Below are positions 35,690 to 45,400 of a stretch of DNA of 64,000 nt, one piece after another (the first letter of the stretch is position 1; each line of letters opens with the position of its first letter). The stretch spans positions 14,462,400 through 14,526,399 of the forward strand of contig OY747709.1 of NCBI GenBank assembly GCA_963556495.2, written 5' to 3'. Made by a program: the position numbers and the translations under genes. The notes beneath the pieces are model-generated. The model searched no databases and was not told the DNA's origin. It saw only the letters and a program-made list of their open reading frames with translations. Source of the DNA: Valencia hispanica. Lineage: Eukaryota > Chordata > Actinopteri > Cyprinodontiformes > Valenciidae.

Positions 35690-36497
35690 TGGGGCGAAAA
35701 AAGTATTTAGCAGCCACTGATTGTGCAAGTTGTCCTACTTATAAAGATGAGAGGGCTGTAATTTTCATCATAGGTGCACTTCAACTGTGAGAGACAGAAT
35801 GTGAAAAAGAATATCCAGGATATCCTATAGTATGATTTTTAAGCACATTTTTTGTATAATGATGCAGAAAATAAATATTGGGTCAATAACAAAAGCTCCC
35901 CTCAATCCTTTGTATTGTAACCTTGTTTGGCAATGACAGAGGTCAAACGTTTCCTGCAGGTCTTCACCAGGTTTGCACACACTGTAGCTGGTATTTTGGC
36001 CCATTCCTCCATGCAGATCTCCTCTAAGGCTGTGATGTTTTTGGGCTGTAGCTGGGCAACACATACTTTCAACTCCCTCCACAGATTCTCTGATGGATTG
36101 AGGTCTGGAGACTGGCTAGGGCACTCCAGAACCTTGAAATGCTTTTAACATAGCCACTCCTTCGTTGCCAGGGCGATGTGTTTGGGATCATTGTGATGCT
36201 GGAAGATCCAGCCATGTTTCATCTTCAATGCTCTCACTGATGGAAGGAGGCTTTTGCCCAAAATCTCACGATACATGGCCCCATTCATCCTTTCCTTGAT
36301 ACGGATCAGTCATCCTGTCCCGTTTACAGAAAAGCAGCCCCCAAAGCACAATGTTTCCACCCCCATGCTTCACAGTAGGTATGGTTTTCTTGGGATCAAC
36401 TCAGCATTCCCCCCCCCCTCCAAACATGGTGTGTGGCATTTATACCATAGATTTCTATTTTGATCTCATTGGACCACATTACACTCTTCCGACATAT
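35690..36497 (-). mobile_element. Tc1/mariner relic, 3' half
   Basis: The end carries gcagccactgattgtgcaag then ttgtcctacttataaagatg. The reverse complement of this reappears at 39520-39625, so the terminal inverted repeats are at least ~110 bp long. Minus-strand sequence between about 35880 and 36480 follows the Tc1 transposase C-terminal half, with the usual ...[23 protein letters not shown] stretch broken by stops. It was interrupted at about 36497 by another transposon; the other half resumes at 39069. Confidence 0.8.
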
Positions 36498-37439
36498 GGC
36501 CTGATTTATCTATATTCCAAATAAAGAGCACAAAATTGTGTGCGCCACAAGAAATTAGTGGTTAGGGCATGTTCCTGATTTGTGTCGGATTTATTCGTAT
36601 CTATTTATTTGTTTGCATCTTGTTTACATTTGTTTGATTATTCAATGAGCTACACTTCAGTAAAAAGCTCTCCAGCTCAATCAAAACTCGCTTTCTGTCA
36701 GCCATTGCACCTTGAGTGGATGTGTCTTTACAAGCTGAGATAAATCAATTTACATCCACCAAAGACATCACTGCGATGGTAGGCAGACCCGCCAGAAAAG
36801 GTCTGCACCCCCTACTGTCCTGGTGGAGAACTGGTCAAGAGTTTGTTTACTCCTATCAGCTGCACACCCATTGTACTAGATATGCTTGTGATGCTAAATA
36901 ATGGTAAAACATGCTAACACAAACTTCCTGCAAAGATCTGCTGTCTACAGAACATCTAAGGAATGGAATAAATTATCCAAAAAATAAAAACTGGGAACTA
37001 AAGAGCATGTATTCTTTAAAAAAAGTATTAAAACCTATTTTTAGCTTTGGATCTACCTGAATATTTTGGGTAATTTATTGAAGGTTGGAATTTTCAAGTT
37101 AATTACATCTGGCTTTTGTATGTAATCTGAAATGTATGAATTTTGTTTTTAAAATGTCATTCACTAGCAAGGACCACGCTACAGATTCAGAATTTAACGG
37201 TTTATTGAAGGAATGGAGAATTGAATGGTCTGGGGAGAGGCATCGCCAAAGACCCGGAGGAAGACTCAGTGTGGGGGTGCAGTCTTCGGGAAATCGTCTT
37301 TCCGAGCCTGCTCAGGACCCCCCCCCAGACGGAACCTAAAAGAGAGAGACGTTAGAAGAGGTGGTACATAAGTGAACTGGAGTGCAGAACAGGGAGGTTG
37401 TGCCCGATGGATGCTGCGAAAAAAGGGGAGGGTCGAAGG

Positions 37440-37880
37440 GGCGGGTCGGCAGGACCCGGAAAAGAAAATGCGGGTCAGCAGAACCCGGAAAAGAAAAGGT
37501 GGGTTGGCAGGACCCAGAAAAGAAAAGGCGGGTCGGCAGGACTTGGAAAAGAGAAGGCGGGTCGGCAGGAGCCGGAAAAGAAAAGGCGGGTCAGCAGAAC
37601 CCGGAAAAGAAAAGGTGGGTTGGCAGGACCCAGAAAAGAAAAGGCGGGTCGGCAGGACCCGGAAAAGAGAAGGCGGGTCGGCAGGACCCGGAAAAGAAAA
37701 GGCGAGTCGGCAGGACCCGGGGACCCGGAAAAGAAAAGGCGGGTTGGCAGGACCCGGGGACCCAGAAAAAAAAAGGCGGGTCGGCAGAACCCGGAAAAGA
37801 AAAGGCGGGTCGGCAGGACCCGGAAAAGAAAAGGCGGGTCGGCAGGACCCAGAAAAGAGAAGGCGGGTCGACAGGACCCA
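37440..37880. repeat. 29-bp G-rich minisatellite
   Basis: About 15 copies of a 29-bp unit of the form ggcgggtcggcaggacccgg followed by aaaagaaaa, with two copies carrying an extra ~10-bp ggacccggg duplication. G-runs lie all on the + strand. As 29 is not a multiple of three, all three + frames stay open (207, 168 and 170 codons of KAGRQDPEK-type peptide); these are artefacts of the repeat. Confidence 0.95.
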
Positions 37881-38159
37881 GGACCTAGAGGGAGGGGAAG
37901 GGAGGGGTGAAAACGAACGAGACAGACGAGGGATGAAGGGCAGGCAGAGTTTATATGTGTATCGCGGCGTGATTAGAGACGTAGAGCAGGCGTGAGGTAC
38001 CGGGTGAATCGAGTTAAGACTTATTAGGATTTATGAAGTGGGTTTTAGGCGTGGCCTTGCTCCTGAACCTCAGTTAACCTGTTAACTCCATTATATGTAA
38101 TTGTCATTGTGCTATTGTACATGAATATTATACTTTATCATTTGGACCCCAGGAAAATT

Positions 38160-38725
38160 AGTCCAGTGGAAACTAATGAGTGAATTCCGGAATTGCGCCG
38201 CTCAAGGTGGCAGCATGTTGGAGTAGCTCTGTTACTTTGGTTCATGTTTTTTTCTTTTTTTAAACTTTAATTCTTCCATTTCTGGCAGAAACATTGTTTT
38301 TCTGGACAACTGTTCTCTCTGGTTTTGAATGCTGTGCAGCTAGAAGGATTTCTGCTGATACTTTTTATTTTTGGACATTTGTTATGATGCATAACCATGG
38401 CAACAAGGTGGTTTACAACTGGCGGCAGCTGATTAACATCACAAAAGCTCAAATAATACCTCAACTACAGCCACAAAGCCCTGGTGAGTTGAAAAGAAGA
38501 CGCTATAGATCGAGAGCATCCTCTACATCAGGCTGTCATACAACTACAGAGCGTCTTCAGTCAGAGGCTTCTTCAGATCTGCAGAGCTCTACAAGAGATC
38601 ATCCCTACCCACAGCCATCAGCATCTACAACAGATCTTTGAAGGAACTTGCATAATGAGTTACATCAACGTTTAATTTCCCTTTGGGATTAATAAAGTAA
38701 TTTTGAATTTGAATTTGAATTATAT
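38160..38725 (+). mobile_element. Internally deleted LINE: 5' end joined to 3' end
   Basis: 38400-38515 reads NHGNKVVYNWRQLINITKAQ then IIPQLQPQSPGELKRRRYRS, the style of the N-terminal leader of a fish LINE ORF. It passes directly into 38525-38722, which has the 3' end of the family seen at 22600-22799 (agcgtcttcagtcagaggct, cagccatcagcatctacaac, tttccctttgggattaataa, ttgaatttgaatttgaat). The endonuclease and reverse-transcriptase core are gone. Confidence 0.6.
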
Positions 38726-39068
38726 TTTTAGTTTGTCACTAATTACCTTATGTTGAATTGTGGTGCCGCAAAGTTAAGACATGCCTTTCAGAGGCGGTAA
38801 AAATAGGCGCAAAAACAGCCGGCATAAACATTTTCATGTTTAATAAATCCCACTTATCTGGATGTTCTCCTCCCAATATTTTGCACCTTCTGACAGAAAC
38901 GCCCACATTGCATATTCATCTAGGGCAAAAGCCCTTAATGGATTGTACTCATCTTGCTGCTTTCCAGGCGAGGTCAGGTTAGTAAATAACCTGCTGAATG
39001 TTTTTGCTCCCGCTGAAAGGGGGACTTTTGCACGTTTTAACAAGCACAAACCTTTGATAAATCAGGCC

Positions 39069-39640
39069 CATAGTGTGTTACTATAAGTAACCTTTGTTAC
39101 TGTGGTCCTAGCTCTCTTCAGGTCATTGAGCAATTTCTCCCCATGTAGTTCTGGGCTGTTTCCACCTGGTGCCCCAGGTGGAGGGAGATTGTCGGTGATC
39201 TTGTATTAATTCCATTTTCTAATAATTGCTCCAACAGTTGATCTCCTCTCGTCAAGCTGTTTGCCTATTGTAGATAGGCTCATCCCAGTCTTGTGCAGAT
39301 TTACAGTCTTGTTCCAGGTGTCCTTGGACAGCTCTCTGGTCTTAGCCATGATGGAGGTTGAAGTCTGACTGTTTGAAGTTGTGGACAGGTGCCATTAATA
39401 CAGGTAATGAGGGGAGGATAGAAGAGCTTCTTAAAGAAGAAGTAACAGGTCTGTAAGGGCCTATTTTCTGCATCCTTATACAAATAATAAAATTTTAAAA
39501 AATCATAATGTGTGATCTCCTGGATTTCCTGGATGTCTCTCACAGTTGAAGTGTACCTATGATGAAATTTACAGACCTCTTTCATCTTTTTAAGTGGGAC
39601 AACTTGCACAATCGTTGGCTGCTAGTCCCAGTCTGGTATT
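39069..39640 (-). mobile_element. Tc1/mariner relic, 5' half
   Basis: This continues the element at 35690-36497. It includes ttgttactgtggtcctagct, ... cctattgtagataggctcat and the start region ggtcttagccatgatggagg (minus-strand initiator, near 39350). Its terminal repeat at 39520-39625 pairs with 35712-35820. Confidence 0.8.
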
Positions 39641-40042
39641 TTACATCTGAGAATACAGCCTTTGTTGATTTGTGTGAAGGATTTGCTAACACAATAAACT
39701 TAAACAATATGAGCAGAAGTTGTAATCTGTAATTAAAGATCCAACCCACCAGCCATGTTGATGTGTATCTCGCTGGGTGAGAAAATGAGATTTCTTTTCG
39801 CGTCTTCCATACATTTATTTTCTTGCTTGTCAAATTCAACAGACTGTATCCATCAAACGGGAAGCCAATACTTAAACATCATAAACAAACTTTCGAGAAG
39901 TACATTCCATCAAAACCTGCTGACAACTAACTTGACAGAAAAACAGCAAGTCATTCTCCTTTGCTGTGACATTGACCTACAACCTCTGATTTCTCAAACC
40001 TTCTATTGTTTGACTTTTGAGAACTCAATGCAATTTAACATC
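39641..40042. other. Unassigned spacer
   Basis: Nothing recognised. Confidence 0.4.
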
Positions 40043-40064
40043 TTTTTTTTTTTTTTTTTTTTTT
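40043..40064 (-). repeat. T22 run (poly-A on the minus strand)
   Basis: A run of about 22 T is preceded, in minus-strand direction, by AATAAA (plus-strand tttatt at about 40080) some 15 bp earlier. This is the layout of a poly(A) tail behind a polyadenylation signal for a minus-strand transcript. It could be the tail of a retro-inserted RNA, but a Tc1 relic separates it from the PTPRG-like retrocopy, so linkage is unproven. Confidence 0.5.
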
Positions 40065-40084
40065 ATTTAAAATAATTTTCTTTA

Positions 40085-40840
40085 TTAAGGTAAAAAAAGA
40101 TACCCTAAAGAATCACTTAAATAGAACCTGTCTGATGACATGAAGCAGGTTGAAAGATTTCAAAAACAACACATGATGCCCCGATCTAAAGGTGTTCAGA
40201 AACAGAGAAGAAAAAAAGTCATTGAGTCTTCCATCAGTCTTAAAAACTCACTTTCTAAGCATGTGGGATTCCAGCTAACCACAGCAAGAACCATTTTAAC
40301 AAAATTACCCTCAAAACAGATCAACAACTCATCCAGGAGGTCACAGAAGAACCCTTAACATCTGAGCCACCGCAGGTGCTCACTTGTCTCAGGTAAGATT
40401 AGTGTTCATTATTCAACAATAAGGAGTAGACTGGACAAAAATAGCATTTTGGAGAAGCCTAGTCAAAGTCTTGACATAAATCAAATCTAGATGCTTTGGC
40501 TTCAAACAAGTCATTCATACTTTAAAACCCTCCAATGTGGCTAAAATAAATCATCTCTGCAAAGAAAAGTGAGCAAAATATCCCTAAAAGAGACTCATTG
40601 CTAGTTAATGCAACCATTTGTTGCTAGTTTTTTACCACCAAGGGTGGCACAAACTGTTGTTGGGTTTAGGTGGCGATTACTTCTACACTTAGGTTCAGGT
40701 TGATTTGGATACAAGATTTTTTTTCCCCCAAATAAATTTCATTATTTGAAAAAACTGCATTTTGTATTTACTAAGGCTAGGGTAGTTGATCTGAAACATT
40801 TGCATGAGTGAGGGCAACTATTTTTTTTCTGTACTATTTA
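40085..40840 (+). mobile_element. Internally deleted Tc1/mariner relic
   Basis: The 5' part (aaatagaacctgtctgatga ... catgatgccccgatctaaag) and N-terminal transposase pieces (ttccagctaaccacagcaag, acaactcatccaggaggtca) pass into the distal part (gagaagcctagtcaaagtct, then gttgttgggtttaggtggcg) and a 3' end (aaaaaactgcattttgtatt). About half of the ~1.6-kb consensus is missing, including the catalytic centre. Confidence 0.75.
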
Positions 40841-42444
40841 TTAACATACATTTATTCTTTTGAATCTAAATCCATTTTAAGCATACACTTATTAATTTTA
40901 AGTGAATTAAAAAATATGTTATTTTAAATTGACTATTTTTAAAACCATATAGCAGATTTAAAAGTGATCTCATTGTTGACTGCAAAAACCAAACGACAAC
41001 AAAACGATGTTTGAGATCTATTATGTGTGAGAACTAAAATGGTCTTGGGGGCCTGGGGAACTTAAGCAGCAGCTTAGTTTGCTTATGCCCCAGGCCGACT
41101 CTGGATCCAAGCCCAACTAACATGGTAATTTATTGGCAAAAATAAATAAAGAAATTCATTGCAAAATTTTTCCTAAACAATTGACCAGGCAGAGACTGGG
41201 ATGACTTCCAAGGCACTGAATTAAATCTTCACAGGAGGATCAAGTGAAGATGCTCGTCTTCAGTAAAGTCTAACAAAACTGAAATGTCAAGTGTTCCTGC
41301 AGTTGAATTTCTGAATGTGTGTCCTAAAAAAAGAACAATGTAGAGAAGTCAGTGACTCACAGCAGCTTGGCAGGAAAGAAAAGAAATCGGAGGTATCCAC
41401 AAGCACAAAGATACTTTGATCAAATGAAACGGATTTGGAATTTTTTTAAGCAAAAATCCAACAAAAAAATTGTTTTCACCTTGATATAAAATGACTCCGC
41501 GTGTTGATCAGTGCCAGGAACAGATTCGAATTACACTGAGACAAAAAAGCTTTAAAATAAAAAAGGAAAAAGTTTGTGCAGAGTGAGTGTTTTTTTGTAC
41601 GTATTCTTGTAGGCATTGTGTTGGTACAGATATGCGTGTTAACGGCTGAGCTGTGACTTGCTGAGGTTAAAGAAGCAACAACAAAAGCCTTAAAAAATAA
41701 TAACAGGGCTGGAGATTTGCAGGCCATACATGACAAGTTCCAGAACCTCCATCAGGAATGTGGATCCAGAAATAAACATAAAGATAATATATATATGTAT
41801 ATATACATATATATATTACAAAATAATACAACAATACACATCCCTGTAAAAAGCAATAAATGTTCACATTAGATGTTGCAACTCATTTTAACAAAAAAAT
41901 AAGCCAAAAGTACATTTTACAGGACAGCAGTGAGATTTTGGGACATTAATGTAGAAGCAGCTGAAAGTCTGTTCACATGATAAAAAGAGGGGTGGAGCTT
42001 CAAAACTGTGACAAAAAATACATGCTGGGCTATGAAACGATGTGATGAAGTGGTTTAAGACTTTAATTTAGGTGGATCGCCAAAACTCATCCTGGTCTTC
42101 ATGCTTCAGGTTTTGTCTCGATGTGGTCCGGAATCCCCCCCACCACCCCGAGGTTTTGTTCCACTCGCTGGGTGTAGGCAGTAACACTGATAGTTTAGTG
42201 CAAAGTGGACAGAGCTGCTTTTTCCTCATGTCAACTTAAACAGGTGCAAACGCTGAGCAGGAGAACATTAAAGACAAGAAATAAAGGACCGAAAAAAAAC
42301 CATAAATTTCAAAAAACCTTTTTATCAGTATAAAAAGTAATAAGGTTATTCGTTTAATCAATAGTCTGGCAAAAAGGCCTCAGAAAAGTTCTTGGATTGG
42401 TGTATTTTTTTTTTTTTACAAATTAAGTGCCTGCAGGAATGTCC
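40841..42444 (-). other. Region 3' of the PTPRG-like retrocopy, possibly its 3' untranslated sequence
   Basis: There is no repeat match except a short alternating TA/TG tract at 41787-41816. It directly follows the stop codon of the retrocopy (minus direction). Whether it is transcribed 3' UTR or older flanking DNA cannot be decided without the parent gene. No clear AATAAA plus A-tail was seen inside it. Confidence 0.35.
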
Positions 42445-45400
42445 TCAGACGAGTGACTCCATGCTCTCCGCAGGGTCCGACTCGTCTGCAATCACCACCA
42501 CCCCGTTAGTGTCCGTGTGAGTGGGACTCAGGTTGCACTCTCTGTTGCTGACCAGGCTCAGCATGGCTTTGTAAAGGTACTGGTACTGCTCTATATCAGT
42601 GAAGACCCCCGGCCTCATGAGATTGATCATCTTGGCCACCTGATAGATGTCAACGACACCCTCGCTTTCCAGCTGCTGGGACAGCGTGGTGAGGGCGCAG
42701 AGCATGCCCGCTGACACGGCTCCGCACTCATCATGCACTATGGTGGGGCCATCTCGAGTCATGGCTTCCTCCTTGATGACATTGATGATCTCGAAGGTGC
42801 TGCTGAGGGGGGCGTCCGGGTTTGGCCATTTTGGGCACTGAAAGTGTCTCACCTCCAGAACATAATCATCCTGCGTGGCCTCCAAGATGAAGTCGTGGAT
42901 GATGATTTGCTCCTCATTGGAGAGGCACAGTCTGTCCTGATGAGAGTTACGGTGAAAGCAATGTAGTTCATGGCCTCTTCTCGGCTTGGCCAGTAAACAA
43001 ATTCATCCTCAGCCAGCCCCTGGTTGTCAGGCAGCATGACGATAATCTGAGCATTGTGGTCCCAAATCATCCTCCAGAAGTCTGTGGTGGTGTGGGGCAA
43101 AGGATGCTGGGTAATGATGAACTCATTACTCCTGTAGTAGCCCATTATGTAGGATGCATTAATGTAATCTGTTCCTTTCATGCCAGGAAGGGTGGTGAGT
43201 CCAACTCTTGCTCTTTCCGAGGGAACAACTGAGGAGTTGCGGTTCTTCTCCTTGTTGCAGTCTTTGTGAGCGCTGAAGCACTCGACGAAGCGCATGTTAC
43301 ACTGACTCAGCAGCCTGAATTGCTTCTCCAGTCGCGTGCGGCCGGCCGAGTTGGGCGTCAGGATCCCGTTGACATAGCCGTGCAGCTTCCAGGCCGGCAC
43401 CTCCGTCTCTCTGCTGAGAATGGCTTCCATCAGTGCATCGTGGATGAAAACATACTGCTCCTCAGTCTGGACAAGGTAGTTGCGTTGTGTGCGTATATGT
43501 TTGAGAAAATCCAGGACACTGGCTGTGCTTTTGTCCTTGATTTATTGCAGCATGCTATCGATGACGATGTATGTTCCAGTGGCCCGACCCCTGCACTGCA
43601 GTGCACCAGGACGGGACCCATGTCTGCAGTACGAGCCGCTGAGGAGCGATTGATGAAAGTGAGGACAGAGAGGGTATACTCTGGTACTCCCATGTCAGGC
43701 CACTGAGTGTAGTGATACTGGACCACGATGCGTTCATTTAGCTTCCCTTTCTGGTTCCCCTTCTGACCCTTTTTAACTTTTGTATTCCTTATAAGAAACC
43801 GGCGCAAAGTGTAGCAGGCGTGCACTTTGGTGCTTTTCAGCGTCACCACGATGTTTCCGTACTGCTCGCTGCTCTCCGTTGGCCAGTACTGGTCGCATTT
43901 CCTCCTCCCTTTTTCCACCAGGTTGGTTATCATGACAATGATTCCTGTATTCTGTTCCCATAGCATCCTCCAGAAGTCCTCAAACGTAGACTTAAGAGGA
44001 CCCTGAGCAGCGATATAAGCCCTGGGACGGTTGTAGCCATCCACATAGTTGGCGTTGATGTAATCTGAATGTTTGGCATCTTTTCCCGGCAAAGCTCGCA
44101 ATTTCACTCTGCTGTGGTCATAGGCTACAATGTTGATGTATCTGTTTTTGTGCTTGTTGTCAGGATGATTGGAATGTTCTGCGGTGATTTTTAAGTCGAC
44201 TGTGGAGCGCTGGACCTCCTCGAACCCTTCTGCAAAACCTTGCATGTTGCTTTTGTAGAGCTCCATGACGTGTTTAACAAACTGCTTGACGGGAATGGCA
44301 TCCATATCATCTGGTATAGGAATGATTGGGATATTCTCATTGGCCACCACCCGCGGTGAGCTGCTCTCCTCCACATAGAAATGAGCCGTCTGGAAAAATC
44401 TCCTCCAATAGACCATCACGATCAGCAGCATGATGAGGCACAGCAGAGTGAGAGCAGACACCACCACCAGGGTACGGTCCACACCATCCGGCCCATTGCT
44501 GGGTGAGGGGTCCGTGTCACGTTGGACAAGACTGATGGATCAGTGTGGACGGTAAAAGGCCAATCACCCTTTCACCCTTTCCGTCACTTCTATTCTTTGG
44601 AGAAACAGTGGAGCTCTGAGGAATTTGCATCTCAGCGTTGTCATTATGTGGCTCCTGAGTGGGGACTGTGTTTAGTTCTGTGGGTCTCTTCCCCTCGTCT
44701 ACCAAGCGGTCATCACCAGTGCTTGCAGGGGCTATGTTGGCTTTAGCTGTCGTATTGCCTTTTCCTTTCTCTTTGGCTGTGGATGCGGGGGTAGGGATTA
44801 AAGGCTCTTCGGACACTGTGCTGTTTGCCTGCTTCTCCTCATTATCAGGTGAATTTTTGTCCTTTTTCCTTTTTTCAACTTCTTCTTCTTCCTCTTCTTC
44901 TTCTTCTTCTTTTTCACCATTCTCTTCCTCCTTCTCCTCCCCCTCATCTGCTGTCTGTTTGTCCTCGGCCTGCTTCTTACTCTCGGCACCCTGACTCGTC
45001 GCCTGCTCAGTGCTGGGCTTCGAAGGTGGGGTGGATGGATGTGTTGGGTTCTGAGTGGCAGGGGGTCTCTGCGTGGGCCAAACAGAGCTGGGCAAAGAGG
45101 AGATCACCCCACCACCGACACCCAAGCCTGCCAGCAAGGTGCTGGTCACCACTGATGCCACTGTGGCCTGGCTGCCGCTGGAAGAGGGGCCCATCCCTGT
45201 GGCCATTGAGACGAGGGAGAAGTGGATACCAGAGGACGTCCAGGTGGAAGAACCGGAGCTGATGGGAGCCATATCTACAGATGAAGCTGGGGAAATTGTG
45301 GGCATTCCAGTTTTCACAATCCGAGACCCTTCAAAGATCCTTGTTGTATTTGCTCTGAACAGCAGCGTTTGGCTAAAGTCACTGCGTAGGTCATGCTGAC

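Larger units (their letters stand above)
36498..39068. mobile_element. 2.6-kb inverted-repeat-bounded insertion within the Tc1 relic
   Basis: The left end is GGCCTGATTTATC (36498-36510) and the right end is its exact complement GATAAATCAGGCC (39056-39068). The Tc1 sequence on the two sides joins up across it (…actcttccgacat / agtgtgttactataagtaac). Inside are unassigned sequence (36511-37430), the 29-bp minisatellite and a composite LINE. No transposase was recognised. Superfamily not assigned (Harbinger/ISL2EU-like short-end elements are candidates). Confidence 0.75.

Noticed and set aside
37440..37880. CRISPR-like regular repeats of ~29 bp
   Set aside because: The units are contiguous with no unique spacers, and the DNA is eukaryotic.
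37372..37995. Three overlapping + frames of 168-207 codons with KAGRQDPEK repeats
   Set aside because: Produced by the 29-bp minisatellite, open in all three frames; no start context, intron structure or non-repeat domain.
42517..43706. Plus-strand frames over the phosphatase domains (for example 43266-43706)
   Set aside because: Antisense shadows; the minus strand carries the recognisable PTP motifs.
44522..45262. Several + strand frames over the PTPRG-like stalk
   Set aside because: Antisense shadows of the 720-codon minus-strand ectodomain frame, rich in S/L from the poly-Glu codons.
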